The notes: a model not told the origin generated them from the letters alone. Positions 53,476 through 62,375 are shown, counted from the stretch's first letter. The stretch: DNA of 64,000 bases from Rhizobium sp. Leaf371 (GCF_001424045.1 NZ_LMQB01000023.1:248001-312000), one strand, 5' to 3'. A program made the numbers and translations.

Positions 53476-54375
53476 ATGATCACCGTTTTCGGCTCCATTA
53501 ACATGGACCTTATCGCCACCACGGCGCGCCTGCCGAAGCCCGGCGAGACGGTGACGGGCAACAGCTTCACCACGGCCGCCGGCGGCAAGGGTGCAAACCA
53601 GGCACTGGCCGCAACGCGCGCCGGCGCCACCGTGCGCATGGCCGGCGCCGTCGGCTGGGATGCCTTTGCCGAATCCGCGCTCGGCCTGATGAAAGAGGCC
53701 GGCACCGATCTTTCGCTGGTGAAGACGGCGAGCGAACCGACGGGCACCGCGCATATTCTGGTGGGCGGAGACGGCGAGAACGTGATCGTCGTCGTCGCCA
53801 GCGCAAACGGCACCGTCAACGAAGCGGATGCGCTGGCCGCCATCGAAACCATGACGCCGCAGGACACGCTGGTGCTGCAACTCGAAGTGCCGGCAGCGGC
53901 GGTCGAAGGCGCACTCCTTGCCGCCCGCGCGCGCGGCGTCCGTTCGATCATCAACATCGCACCGCTGACCGAGCATGCCGCCGTGCTCGGGCGCATGGCC
54001 GATATCGTGGTGGCCAACGAAACCGAATTCGAACGGCTTGCCGGGCGAGACCGGCTGTCGCCCGAAGAGCGCCAATCCGCCATCCGGGCGCTCGGCGCCG
54101 AGACGGGTCAGACGGTCATCGTGACGCTGGGCGCCGACGGCGTCATCGCCCTGCATGAGGGCGAGATGTACACGGCCGCAGGCCTCGTCATCGAGCCGGT
54201 CGATACGGTCGGCGCCGGAGACACGTTCTGCGGTTATCTCGCTGCCGGACTCGATGCCGGGCTGCCGTTCGAGCGGGCGTTGCGGCGTGCGGCGGTTGCC
54301 GGATCGCTCGCCTGCCTGAAGCCGGGCGCCCAGCCGGCCATTCCGCTCGCAAGCATGGTGGATGCGGCTCTCTGA
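53476..54375 (+). CDS. rbsK: Ribokinase
   Basis: Phosphorylates ribose to ribose 5-phosphate with ATP. The 299-residue PfkB-family protein starts VFGSINMDLIATTARLPKPG. It has AAGGKGANQALAATRAGA (signature 1, sugar binding) and DTVGAGDTFCGYLAAGLDAG (signature 2, catalytic Asp). GGGAGG lies six bases from the ATG. It is not next to an rbs transporter; in this window it could serve ribose from the Frc importer or from the nucleoside hydrolase 0.5 kb on. Confidence 0.9.
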   Translation: MITVFGSINMDLIATTARLPKPGETVTGNSFTTAAGGKGANQALAATRAGATVRMAGAVGWDAFAESALGLMKEAGTDLSLVKTASEPTGTAHILVGGDGENVIVVVASANGTVNEADALAAIETMTPQDTLVLQLEVPAAAVEGALLAARARGVRSIINIAPLTEHAAVLGRMADIVVANETEFERLAGRDRLSPEERQSAIRALGAETGQTVIVTLGADGVIALHEGEMYTAAGLVIEPVDTVGAGDTFCGYLAAGLDAGLPFERALRRAAVAGSLACLKPGAQPAIPLASMVDAAL

Positions 54376-54485
54376 GAGACCCTGAGAGGTTCGCCGGGCT
54401 TCCCGTGATCGGAGCCCAGCGCGGCCGGCCGGAACCAATCCTCGTCCAATGGAGTTTAGCGACCGGTAGACAAGGAGAACCCGAA

Positions 54486-54806
54486 ATGTCTTTGAATTCC
54501 TCCAATGAAGATGTCCGCGCGCTGCGCGACGAAGTCGCCCGCCTGACCAAGATCGTCTCGTCGCAGGGTGCTCGCGCTTACAGCGACACACGCGATAAGG
54601 CGGCCGAAGCCTATGAGGCTGCCGCGCCTTACGCGAAGAAGGCGGTCTCCCAGGTGAAGGCCGAAGGCCGTGCCGTTGCGGACGTGGCACGCGAACATCC
54701 GACCGGAATCGCCAGTGTCGTGGTGCTCGCGACAGCCATCGGCGTCGCCGTCGGCTATATTCTCGGCTCGTCGAGCGAACCGGAGCCGCGGTCCTGGTGG
54801 CGTTAA
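54486..54806 (+). CDS. DUF883/ElaB-YqjD-like membrane-anchored protein
   Basis: A 106-residue protein with a long amphipathic helical part and a C-terminal hydrophobic helix (about 74-96, GIASVVVLATAIGVAVGYIL). The helical part runs VRALRDEVARLTKIVSSQGA then an Ala/Lys/Glu-rich heptad-like region. The pattern matches ElaB/YqjD/DUF883 proteins, which bind ribosomes or the membrane in stationary phase in E. coli. AAGGAG precedes the ATG at good spacing. A strong terminator follows. Confidence 0.82.
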   Translation: MSLNSSNEDVRALRDEVARLTKIVSSQGARAYSDTRDKAAEAYEAAAPYAKKAVSQVKAEGRAVADVAREHPTGIASVVVLATAIGVAVGYILGSSSEPEPRSWWR

Positions 54807-54830
54807 GGCCAAGGCATACCGACCATATGG

Positions 54831-54865
54831 AAAAGCCGCGCATCCGGGAGGATGTGCGGCTTTTT
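54831..54865. terminator. Bidirectional terminator between DUF883 and nucleoside hydrolase genes
   Basis: AAAAGCCGCGCATCC, loop GGGA, GGATGTGCGGCTTTT followed by T. It is a 15-bp stem with one G-U pair and U-runs on both strands, placed 24 bases after the first gene and 18 before the end of the convergent one. Confidence 0.93.
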
Positions 54866-54882
54866 CGTTGAAAGCGACGGGT

Positions 54883-55827
54883 TCAGAGGCGGGCAAGCCG
54901 CTCCGTCAGCAGGTCGAAGAAACCATCCGCATCGACATCCTTCATGACCTTTGCGGTGTGCGGGCGGCCCGTAACCTGCCACCAGTCGACCACCGTCATG
55001 CCCACCGTCAACTCCGACTGGGTCTCGATCTCCACGTTGCAATCCCGGCCGGAAAAGAGCTCGGGGCGAAGAAGATAGGCAATGACTGTCGGGTCGTGCA
55101 GCGGACCGCCGTCGCTGCCGTATTTCTCGATATCAAAGCGCTCGAAGAAATCGAGCATTTCCGCCATCGCGACGGCGGCCGGACGACCGATGGCGCGGAT
55201 GCGATCGACGCGGGCTTTCAGGGTCAGCACCTTATGCGTCACGTCGAGCGGCATCATGACGATCGGCATGCCCGACCTGAAGACGATGTCGGCCGCGTCG
55301 GGATCGACATAGATGTTGAACTCGGCGGCGGGCGTGATGTTGCCGCCCTCGAAAAAGCCCCCGCCCATCATCACCAGTTCCTTCACGCGGCCTGCGATGT
55401 CCGGCGCCTTCTGCAGTGCCAGCGCGATGTTCGTGAGGGCGCCGAGCGTGCAGAGGGTGACGGTGTTTGCGGGCTCGGTGCGCAGGGTCTCGATGATGAA
55501 ATCGACCGCGTGCATCTCCTGCAGCGGCATGGTCGGTTCGGCGAGCACCGTCCCGTCGAGGCCGGTGGAGCCGTGCACGTGTTCGGCCGTCACCAGCGTG
55601 CGCACGAGCGGCTTGTCGGCTCCGGCATAGACCTTGACATCCGGCCGGTTCGACAGCTCGCAGATGATGCGCGCATTGCGGGCGGTGCGGCTGAGCGGCA
55701 CGTTGCCGGCGACAGTCGTGATCCCCACGACGTCCAGCTCCTCAGGGCTTGCGAGCGCCAGCATGATCGCGGCAGCGTCGTCCTGTCCGGGATCGGTGTC
55801 GATGATGATCTTGGCGGGTGCGGCCAC
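54883..55827 (-). CDS. Nucleoside hydrolase (inosine/uridine-preferring type)
   Basis: Splits nucleosides to base and ribose. The 314-residue protein starts VAAPAKIIIDTDPGQDDAA, with the calcium-binding DTDPGQDD signature. It also has TLCTLGALTNIALALQK, MGGGFFEGGNITPAAEFNIYVDPDAA, and a second Asp site near the C-terminus (DGGPLHDPTVIAYLL). The start is GTG at 55827 with AAGGA seven bases upstream; in-frame coding-like sequence further upstream is not similar to the family. It is divergent from the Hsp20 gene. Salvage ribose would feed ribokinase. Confidence 0.92.
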   Translation of the reverse strand: MAAPAKIIIDTDPGQDDAAAIMLALASPEELDVVGITTVAGNVPLSRTARNARIICELSNRPDVKVYAGADKPLVRTLVTAEHVHGSTGLDGTVLAEPTMPLQEMHAVDFIIETLRTEPANTVTLCTLGALTNIALALQKAPDIAGRVKELVMMGGGFFEGGNITPAAEFNIYVDPDAADIVFRSGMPIVMMPLDVTHKVLTLKARVDRIRAIGRPAAVAMAEMLDFFERFDIEKYGSDGGPLHDPTVIAYLLRPELFSGRDCNVEIETQSELTVGMTVVDWWQVTGRPHTAKVMKDVDADGFFDLLTERLARL

Positions 55828-55939
55828 GGCGATATCCTTATCCTGCTGTCTCGTTCGTCCTGCATAGAACGATTCCCGCCACGCCGTAAGGCATCCGGCC
55901 GATGCTTTGATGTTTGGGGCGAAGAGAGGCGGACGGCGG

Positions 55940-55968
55940 CTTGCGCGCCGGCGGCACCCACCCCATAT
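55940..55968 (+). promoter_or_regulatory. RpoH (sigma-32)-like promoter of the Hsp20 gene
   Basis: CTTGCG at 55940-55945 and CCCCATAT at 55961-55968 match the -35 CTTG core and the CCCCAT-type -10 of heat-shock promoters, with a 15-base spacer. No sigma-70-like pair of similar quality is seen in the 205-base gap. Transcription would start near 55976, leaving a leader of about 57 bases. Confidence 0.65.
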
Positions 55969-56006
55969 ATCCAGCGCGGACGCCGCCTCGCGGGTTCGCG
56001 TATCGG

Positions 56007-56026
56007 TCGCTTGAGGTTTGCAAGGA
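56007..56026 (+). promoter_or_regulatory. ROSE-type RNA thermometer hairpin hiding the ribosome binding site
   Basis: In the RNA, UCGCUUG (56007-56013) pairs with CAAGGA (56021-56026) across loop AGGUUUG, with the G of UCGCU bulged opposite AGGA. This is the geometry of the ROSE 3' hairpin (UYGCU against the Shine-Dalgarno). The paired AAGGA is the ribosome binding site, six bases before ATG 56033. The leader also has a CGCG/CGCG stem at 55989-56000. It would melt on warming to allow translation. Confidence 0.72.
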
Positions 56027-56032
56027 CGAGAT

Positions 56033-56461
56033 ATGAGCCGCCTGACGCCTTTCACGAGCCCGCTGATGCTGGGCTTCGACGCCATGGAGAAGACGCTCGA
56101 ACGCGTCGCCAAGGGCAATGACGGCTATCCTCCCTACAACATCGAACGCGTGCGCAGCCGCGCCTCGGACGAGCCGGAACGCCTGCGGATCACGCTCGCC
56201 GTTGCCGGTTTTGCCGAAGACGATCTCGACGTGACGATCGAGGAAAGCCAGCTCGTCATTCGCGGCCGCCAGACCGAGACGGAGGCGCGCGACTATCTCC
56301 ATCGCGGCATTGCCGCGCGCCAGTTCCAGCGCATGTTCGTGCTTGCCGAGGGCATGGAGGTGATGAAGGCCGAATTGCGGAATGGACTGCTTTCCGTCGA
56401 TCTCATTCGTCCAGAACCTGTCCGCATGGTAAAGAAAATTAACATTTTGGTCTCAGAGTGA
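56033..56461 (+). CDS. hsp20: Small heat shock protein Hsp20 (IbpA-like)
   Basis: An ATP-independent holdase that protects unfolding proteins. The 142-residue protein has the N-terminal LTPFTSPLMLGFDAMEKTLE of rhizobial class A/IbpA proteins. It has an alpha-crystallin domain (about 38-130; ERLRITLAVAGFAEDDLDVT and QLVIRGRQTE, YLHRGIAARQFQRMFVLAEG). It ends in VRMVKKINILVSE, where the IxI-type motif (INIL) mediates assembly. Start chosen at 56033, with AAGGA six bases upstream, held inside a ROSE-like hairpin. It is followed by the DUF1150 gene, the usual partner in Rhizobiales. Confidence 0.95.
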   Translation: MSRLTPFTSPLMLGFDAMEKTLERVAKGNDGYPPYNIERVRSRASDEPERLRITLAVAGFAEDDLDVTIEESQLVIRGRQTETEARDYLHRGIAARQFQRMFVLAEGMEVMKAELRNGLLSVDLIRPEPVRMVKKINILVSE

Positions 56462-56602
56462 TCTCACCGGCAAGGGAGACTTCGCCGGCTGCAAGGCTGG
56501 CGACCCTGGTTGCGAATTTCGCCAATCCTCGCATGAAAACATAATCTTATGTCGCGTGGCCTTTCTTTGCGGAAGGTTCGTGCGGCAACGAGGAGAGAGT
56601 TC

Positions 56603-56860
56603 ATGGGATTGAAGCACGTCAGCAGCCATTTGTCGAAAACCGACCTGGCACATCTTGGTGCAGGTGAAGTCGGTTACATCCGCAAAATGCGGTCTGATGA
56701 GGTCTCGCGCTGCTTTCCCGAGGCTCCCAGCATGGAACCCGGCCTCGATCTCTGGGCGCTGTTCGGCGCCGACGGCACGCCCATTCTCCTCACCGACAAC
56801 CGTTCGAGCACCTTCTTCAAGGCTGCCGAAGACGACCTGAAGACGGTTACCCTTCACTGA
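56603..56860 (+). CDS. DUF1150 family protein (Hsp20 partner gene)
   Basis: An 85-residue soluble protein. It has the DUF1150 pattern TDLAHLGAGEVGYIRKMRSD and the later LDLWALFGADGTPILLTDNR. The family is confined to Alphaproteobacteria and is commonly found next to small heat shock genes, as here, 142 bases downstream on the same strand. Its role is unknown; membership of the heat-shock regulon is a fair inference from position. GGAG precedes the ATG at 56603. Confidence 0.85.
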   Translation: MGLKHVSSHLSKTDLAHLGAGEVGYIRKMRSDEVSRCFPEAPSMEPGLDLWALFGADGTPILLTDNRSSTFFKAAEDDLKTVTLH

Positions 56861-57021
56861 TCGCCGAGCGACTGTTTGCCCGTGCACGCGCCTGCCGCAC
56901 CGCCCGCAAACCATCCGCTCAACGACGCCGCCCGCGCTCCGAACCCCGCCAGTGCGGCGTCAAAACCCTCTCTCGTTAAAAGTCTTTGCCGTCGTGGCCG
57001 CCTTGGGATAACCGGGAGATC

Positions 57022-57915
57022 ATGAAACAGCGGGACGTCGTCGCCTATCTCTTTCTCGCCTTTGCCTGGGGCCTCTCCTTCCTCGTGCTCTTGCACGTGG
57101 TCGATGCGTTCGGTTGGGTCGGTGCCGTCACTTTGCGAAGTTTCGTTGCCGGCGGCACGCTTCTGGCGTTTGCCGCTCTTGGCCGCCGCGTGCTCCGTTT
57201 CGGCCCGCGGCGAATGCCGTTCGTCATCGTCGGCGCCACCACGGTTGCCGGCCAGCTGATCGGACTTTCCTACGCGACGCCGCGTATCGGGACGGCGATG
57301 GCTGCCATTCTCGTGGCTGCCATTCCCCTCTTCTCCATGGTCATCGCGCATCTCTGGAAGCTGGAGCGGATCCGGGCGCAGGGGCTGGTCGGCCTCGTCA
57401 CCGGCACGATCGGCATCGTGCTTCTGGTCGGCTTTCCCGCCGTGCCGATCACGCCGGATTTCCTGCTCGGCTGTGCCGCTTCGCTGTTCAGCGCGTTCTG
57501 CGCCGCCTTCGGCAGCAATTACGCAAGCCACCGCCTTCGGGGTATCGGGTCGCTGGAAGTGACGATCGGCGCCTTTCTTTCCGGCGGGCTGATGACCTTG
57601 CCGCTGCTGCTCGTCGTGCCCGTTCCCGGCCTGCCCTCGTGGACGGATTTGGGCGCGCTGCTCGTGCTCGGCTGCGTCATGAGCGCCCTCACCTATGTCA
57701 CCTATTTCCGGCTCGTCGCCTCCATCGGCGCCACGCGCACCATCAGCGTCGAATTCGCGGTGACGATTGTCGCCGTTCTCGTCGGCGCCCTGGTGCTCGA
57801 CGAGCCGATCACGCCCGTGCAGATCGCAGGCGCTGCGGTCATCATCGCCGGCTGCGCGCTGGTGCTGGGTTTGCTGCCCTTCGGACGGAAGCCGAAGCTC
57901 AAACCCGTCCCCTGA
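57022..57915 (+). CDS. EamA/DMT family transporter
   Basis: A 297-residue drug/metabolite exporter-type inner-membrane protein with two EamA repeats of about five helices each. Repeat 1 is near 5-135 (YLFLAFAWGLSFLVLLHVVD and ATTVAGQLIGLSYATPRIGT). Repeat 2 is near 150-290 (GCAASLFSAFCAAFGSNYAS and PITPVQIAGAAVIIAGCALV). GGGAG precedes the ATG. The substrate is unknown. It converges with trmB (21 bases apart). Confidence 0.87.
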   Translation: MKQRDVVAYLFLAFAWGLSFLVLLHVVDAFGWVGAVTLRSFVAGGTLLAFAALGRRVLRFGPRRMPFVIVGATTVAGQLIGLSYATPRIGTAMAAILVAAIPLFSMVIAHLWKLERIRAQGLVGLVTGTIGIVLLVGFPAVPITPDFLLGCAASLFSAFCAAFGSNYASHRLRGIGSLEVTIGAFLSGGLMTLPLLLVVPVPGLPSWTDLGALLVLGCVMSALTYVTYFRLVASIGATRTISVEFAVTIVAVLVGALVLDEPITPVQIAGAAVIIAGCALVLGLLPFGRKPKLKPVP

Positions 57916-57936
57916 GCCCCTTGGGATCCTCGTTCC

Positions 57937-58653
57937 TCAGGCGTCTTTGCGCAGAAAGGTGAGGTAGGCGGAGCTGCGTCCCTCGCGGCGCGCCTTCGCC
58001 TCGTAGCGCGTGCTCGGCCACGTCTCGTAGGGCGTCAGCCAGTCGCTGGCATTGCGCGCGGGCCAGTCGAAGGCGGCGTGATCGCGGCAATGCAGCAGCG
58101 TCCAGTTCACATAGCTATCGATGTCGGACGCAAAGCAGAACAGGCCACCCGGCTTCAGCACGCGGGCGAAGCGGTCGAGATTGACCGACGAGACGAAGCG
58201 GCGCTTCCAGTGTTTCCGCTTGGGCCAGGGATCGGGATAGAGCAGATCGATCTGGTCGATGCTTGCAGGCGGCAGCCAATCGAGAACCTGCGTCGCATCG
58301 TCGTCGTGCAGCCGGATGCTGCGCGCCCCGACTTCATCGATTCGTCCGACGAGCTTTGCCATGGAGTTGACGAAGGGCTCGACGCCGATGAAGCCCGTTC
58401 CGGGCTGTTCGACGGCGCGGTGGATTAGATGCTCTCCCCCGCCAAAGCCGATCTCCAGCCGCACGCGCGTCACGTCATCCGGGAAAAGGCTCTTCAAATC
58501 GTCAGGCGCTGGCGCATCGAGGTCGAGACGCAATGTCGGCAGGCCGTGCTCGAGCTGAGCTGCCTGGCTCGCCCGCAGCGGCTTTCCCTTGCGGCGACCA
58601 AAAAAGGCCTCTGTGGCCCGGGTCGGGGACCCTGAGGGGCGCTTGTCTGTCAT
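57937..58653 (-). CDS. trmB: tRNA (guanine-N7-)-methyltransferase
   Basis: Methylates G46 of tRNAs at N7 using SAM. The 238-residue Rossmann-fold enzyme has [20 protein letters not shown] near 72 (SAM binding). It has the signature [19 protein letters not shown] near 143, and [20 protein letters not shown] at 58653 is chosen for the usual start. An intrinsic terminator separates it from metK, so it has its own transcription or read-through, even though it would use metK's product. Confidence 0.96.
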   Translation of the reverse strand: MTDKRPSGSPTRATEAFFGRRKGKPLRASQAAQLEHGLPTLRLDLDAPAPDDLKSLFPDDVTRVRLEIGFGGGEHLIHRAVEQPGTGFIGVEPFVNSMAKLVGRIDEVGARSIRLHDDDATQVLDWLPPASIDQIDLLYPDPWPKRKHWKRRFVSSVNLDRFARVLKPGGLFCFASDIDSYVNWTLLHCRDHAAFDWPARNASDWLTPYETWPSTRYEAKARREGRSSAYLTFLRKDA

Positions 58654-58672
58654 GCGCTGACGTCTCCAAACC

Positions 58673-58701
58673 AAAAACGGATGCCGGCGAGGGCATCCGT
58701 T
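58673..58701 (-). terminator. Intrinsic terminator after metK
   Basis: On the minus strand AACGGATGCC, loop CTCGCC, GGCATCCGTT is followed by UUU, 34 bases after the metK stop codon. It insulates metK from trmB. Confidence 0.88.
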
Positions 58702-58734
58702 CTCTTGTCACAAAATTCGGCCGACCGAAACGCC

Positions 58735-59976
58735 TCAGGCGACTTTCAGCGCATCCTTCAGCGGCTTGACCAGATCGAGACGCTCCCACGAGAAGGAGCC
58801 GTCGCGGCCGGCCTTGCGACCGAAATGGCCATAGGCCGATGTCTTGGCATATATCGGCTTGTTCAGATCGAGATGACGGCGGATGCCGGACGGCGAGAGG
58901 TCGATCGTCTTGCGGATCGCGGCCTCGACCTCGTCTTCACTGATCTTGCCGGTGCCGTGCAGATCGACATAGATCGAAAGCGGCTGCGCGACGCCGATGG
59001 CGTAGGAAAGCTGGATCGTGCAGCGGTCTGCAAGACCGGCGGCCACGACGTTCTTGGCGAGATAGCGTGCGACATAGGCGGCCGAGCGATCGACCTTGGT
59101 CGTGTCCTTGCCCGAGAAAGCGCCGCCGCCATGCGGTGCGGCACCGCCATAGGTGTCGACGATGATCTTGCGGCCCGTGAGACCCGCATCGCCGTCCGGC
59201 CCGCCGATGACGAACTTGCCGGTCGGATTGATGTACCAGTTGCAGTCCGAGGCGATCTCGATGTCGTGCAGCGCTTCGCGGATGAATGGCTCGACGACGT
59301 CGCGCACCTTGGCCGAATCCCAGCTTTCGTCCAGATGCTGGGTCGACAGAACGATGGAGGCGACCTCCTTCGGCTGACCGTCGACGTAGCGCACGGTGAC
59401 CTGGCTCTTGGCGTCCGGGCCGAGCTTGCCGGCATCGCCTTCGCCCTTCTTGCGGGCGGCGGCGAGCAGATGAAGAATGCGGTGGGAATAGTAAATCGGG
59501 GCCGGCATCAGGTCGGCCGTTTCGCGGCAGGCATAGCCAAACATGATGCCCTGGTCGCCGGCACCCTCGTCGCCCTGCTTGTCGGCGGCGCTGTCGACGC
59601 CCTGCGCGATATCGGCCGACTGGGAATGCAGCAGCACGTCGATCTTCGCGGTCTTCCAGTGGAAGCCGTCCTGCTCGTAGCCGATCTCGCGGATCGCCTT
59701 GCGGGCGGCGGTCTTGAACTTGGCCGGATTGATGACGTCCTTGCCGTTCTTGTCCTTTTTCATCAGGCTCGGCGGCAGGCGAACTTCGCCCGCGATCACG
59801 ACGCGATTGGTGGTTGCCAGCGTCTCGCAGGCGATGCGCACGCCCCAGGGATCGACACCCGTCTTTGCAGCTTCACGATAGACCAGATCGACGATTTCGT
59901 CCGAGATCCGGTCGCAGACCTTGTCGGGATGTCCCTCGGCCACGGATTCGGAAGTAAACAAGTAGTTAGCGCGCAT
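58735..59976 (-). CDS. metK: S-adenosylmethionine synthetase
   Basis: Makes SAM from methionine and ATP. The 413-residue protein starts [20 protein letters not shown]. It has [32 protein letters not shown] near 138, and [20 protein letters not shown] near 280 (MetK signature 2). ATG at 59976 is taken; the in-frame extension is not family-like. It follows the praR-like gene but is separated from it by a terminator and has its own promoter. Confidence 0.97.
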   Translation of the reverse strand: MRANYLFTSESVAEGHPDKVCDRISDEIVDLVYREAAKTGVDPWGVRIACETLATTNRVVIAGEVRLPPSLMKKDKNGKDVINPAKFKTAARKAIREIGYEQDGFHWKTAKIDVLLHSQSADIAQGVDSAADKQGDEGAGDQGIMFGYACRETADLMPAPIYYSHRILHLLAAARKKGEGDAGKLGPDAKSQVTVRYVDGQPKEVASIVLSTQHLDESWDSAKVRDVVEPFIREALHDIEIASDCNWYINPTGKFVIGGPDGDAGLTGRKIIVDTYGGAAPHGGGAFSGKDTTKVDRSAAYVARYLAKNVVAAGLADRCTIQLSYAIGVAQPLSIYVDLHGTGKISEDEVEAAIRKTIDLSPSGIRRHLDLNKPIYAKTSAYGHFGRKAGRDGSFSWERLDLVKPLKDALKVA

Positions 59977-60011
59977 GCGGGACGTCCCCTCAGTGAAAAC
60001 AGGCTTCGACG

Positions 60012-60040
60012 GTGTAGTAAGTATGCCCGTAAAAGACAAG
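60012..60040 (-). promoter_or_regulatory. metK promoter
   Basis: On the minus strand CTTGTC (60040-60035) and CTACAC (60017-60012) are separated by 17 bases, close to the alphaproteobacterial CTTGAC-N17-CTATAT form. Transcription would start about 25-30 bases before the metK ATG. The short leader has no recognisable SAM riboswitch. Confidence 0.55.
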
Positions 60041-60148
60041 CGCACAAGGACATAAATATATCTTTATATCAGCAAATGAGGTCATTTATTGCGGAATGTG
60101 TGCCGGCGACGCATCACAAACCCCATCGGAGAGACTTCCGGACGACAT

Positions 60149-60173
60149 AAAAAAAGCGGCCCGTAAGCCGCTT
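60149..60173 (-). terminator. Intrinsic terminator after praR
   Basis: On the minus strand AAGCGGC, loop TTACGG, GCCGCTT is followed by a run of seven U, 24 bases after the praR stop codon. It ends the praR transcript before metK. Confidence 0.93.
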
Positions 60174-60196
60174 CTTTCGATACCAAGATTTCGAGC

Positions 60197-60622
60197 CTAC
60201 TCGGCTTCGACGTCTGCTGCGAGTGCCTTGACCAGATCGACGATCTTGCGGCGAACCTTTGGGTCGCCGATCTTGACGAAGGCCCGGTTCAACTGGAGGC
60301 CTTCGGAGGACGACAGGAAATCGACGACATAGTTCGAGCTCGACGCTTCCGCCATGCCGGAGGCGCCGCTCCCCGACCCGCCGTCGCCCGGTGCATCTTC
60401 GAAGAAGAAGGAGACTGGAACGTTGAGAATAGCGGAGATGTTCTGCAGCCGGCTCGCGCCGACGCGGTTCGTGCCCTTTTCGTATTTCTGGATCTGCTGG
60501 AAGGTAATGCCAAGTGCTTCCCCCAGCTTTTCCTGGCTCATTCCAAGCATTGTCCGACGAAGCCTGATCCGACTTCCGACATGGATGTCGATCGGATTCG
60601 GCTTCTTTTTATTCTCAATCAT
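60197..60622 (-). CDS. praR: XRE-family regulator, PraR/PhrR-like
   Basis: The 141-residue protein has a Cro/C1 helix-turn-helix (about 14-72: GSRIRLRRTMLGMSQEKLGE and LGITFQQIQKYEKGTNRVG). A Gly/Ser linker comes next, then a C-terminal helical part (about 95-141). In Rhizobium leguminosarum the gene in this position next to metK and lnt is PraR, a repressor of quorum sensing and biofilm genes; in S. meliloti it is PhrR, induced by low pH. The name rests on family and neighbourhood, not on target evidence. AGGA precedes the ATG. Confidence 0.75.
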   Translation of the reverse strand: MIENKKKPNPIDIHVGSRIRLRRTMLGMSQEKLGEALGITFQQIQKYEKGTNRVGASRLQNISAILNVPVSFFFEDAPGDGGSGSGASGMAEASSSNYVVDFLSSSEGLQLNRAFVKIGDPKVRRKIVDLVKALAADVEAE

Positions 60623-60773
60623 AGCGGGTTCCTATTATTCGAAGTTACTTCCGCCCGTACTTCGGCCGTTGCAAAAAGCAGACCATATGCCATGCCACAC
60701 AATCCGGGTCATTCCCCTCAGCGCATAGGTGAGATCGACGGCAGCGGCACTATGCAACTTCGCGCGTTTTGGG

Positions 60774-62375
60774 TCAATTCTGCCGAAAAACAAAACCAAA
60801 ACGAGAAAGTATTGCGGACACCATCATAAACAGCACCAGAACGAGAGCGTGCCTCCGCTGTTGCTCGGGCGCTGCGACCAAAGCGGCACGAGCAGGCAGA
60901 ATTGTGTCGAAAAAGCCACGTTGACCAAGAGAAAGGCCGGAGACGACGTTTCCGCGCGCGTCGATGACGGCGGAAATGCCGGAGTTGGCGGCCCGAATCA
61001 TGGGAAGACCATTCTCGACCGCGCGCAGGCGGGCCTGCTGGAAATGCTGGTGGGGTCCGGGCGTATCGCCGAACCAGGCATCATTGGTGATGTTGAGCAG
61101 TGCCGCGGTGGATAGCGCGTCGCTGCCGATCTCGTTCGGAAAGATCGCCTCGTAGCAGATCAACGGATAGAGCGTTCGCCCGCCCGGCAACGTCAGGATG
61201 GTGCGGGTTGCCGCAGACGAGAAGCCGCCGGGCATCGACGCGGCGATGGCGTTCAGCCCCATGCGCGACAGCAGTTCCTCGAACGGGAGATACTCGCCGA
61301 ACGGCACGAGATGGACCTTGTCGGCCGCGCCGATGATCTGACCGCGATCGTCGATCACATAGACGGAATTGTAGTAACGCGGCGGCAGGCCGGCCCCCGC
61401 ATCCTCCGTGCGGACGGCTCCGGTGATCAAGATCTGCCCGTCCTGCAGCACGTCGGCGATCCGCGTGAGCGCATCGGGGTTGTCGGTGAGAATGAAAGGC
61501 ACAGCCGTTTCCGGCCAGACGATGATGTCCGGTCTCTTGCCGTCGCCGACCGGCGATGCGGCGCTCAACTCCAGATGCGCTTCGAAGACGGACGCGCGTT
61601 CGCGATCGTCGAGTTTTCGGGACTGGTCGATCGCCGGCTGCACGATCCTCACCGTCGGCTGCGGCTCGGCCACGGGCGGCGCCGGTTGTGCCAGGCGATA
61701 GGCGCCGTAGCCGACATGCGCGGCAACGAGACCGAAGGCGAGCGTCAGCCCGATGCCCATGCCCTTGCGGGTGCCGATCAGGGCCGGTGCGGCATAGACG
61801 AAGACGGCCAGCAGGTTCATGCCGATCATGCCGACCAGCGAAACCGACTGCATGAGAAGCGGCACCGGCATGGCGGCCATGCCGATCGCGTTCCAGGGAA
61901 AGCCGGTGAGCAGGACGCCCCGAAGCCATTCCGCGCCGGCAAACGCGACGGCCAGAGCAGCGATGCGGCCTGCCCCGTCGGACCAGATCAAGCGGGCGAC
62001 GAAGGCCGCCAGGCCGTAATAGATCGCAAGCACCGCGGGCAGCCCGACGACGGCGAGCGGCAGCGCCCAGGCGAAGGTATCGGCCTCGACCAGAAGTGCG
62101 TTGCCGAGCCACCAGAGGCTGCCGAGGAAATAGCCGAAGCCGAACCACCAGCCGAGCGCGAAGGCCGGCAGTGCCCGGCGAAGCGGCCCGTGCCCGGGAT
62201 GGCCGGATGTGCCGTCGAGCAACCAGACGAGAACGGGAAATGTGAGGAACGGAACAGCGAAGATGTTGAAAGGCGGCAGGGCGAGGACGGTGAGCAGCCC
62301 GGCCAGAAACCCGAGAGATGCCCGTCGCAGACCCGACGACAGCATGACCCTGCCCGCCAAACGTTCCATGCGCAT
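60774..62375 (-). CDS. lnt: Apolipoprotein N-acyltransferase
   Basis: Adds the third acyl chain to lipoproteins in the inner membrane. The 533-residue protein has six to seven N-terminal membrane helices (about 15-210). A CN-hydrolase domain follows (about 225-490). Catalytic triad elements are visible: Glu in VWPETAVPFIL, Lys in DKVHLVPFGEYLPFEELL, Cys in YPLICYEAIFPNEIG. One last helix lies near the end. It lies between praR and the CBS protein, the normal rhizobial order. Confidence 0.95.
   Translation of the reverse strand: MRMERLAGRVMLSSGLRRASLGFLAGLLTVLALPPFNIFAVPFLTFPVLVWLLDGTSGHPGHGPLRRALPAFALGWWFGFGYFLGSLWWLGNALLVEADTFAWALPLAVVGLPAVLAIYYGLAAFVARLIWSDGAGRIAALAVAFAGAEWLRGVLLTGFPWNAIGMAAMPVPLLMQSVSLVGMIGMNLLAVFVYAAPALIGTRKGMGIGLTLAFGLVAAHVGYGAYRLAQPAPPVAEPQPTVRIVQPAIDQSRKLDDRERASVFEAHLELSAASPVGDGKRPDIIVWPETAVPFILTDNPDALTRIADVLQDGQILITGAVRTEDAGAGLPPRYYNSVYVIDDRGQIIGAADKVHLVPFGEYLPFEELLSRMGLNAIAASMPGGFSSAATRTILTLPGGRTLYPLICYEAIFPNEIGSDALSTAALLNITNDAWFGDTPGPHQHFQQARLRAVENGLPMIRAANSGISAVIDARGNVVSGLSLGQRGFFDTILPARAALVAAPEQQRRHALVLVLFMMVSAILSRFGFVFRQN

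Noticed and set aside
59977-60148. SAM riboswitch before metK
   Set aside because: The leader after the predicted promoter is only about 30 bases and shows none of the SAM-II pseudoknot pattern.
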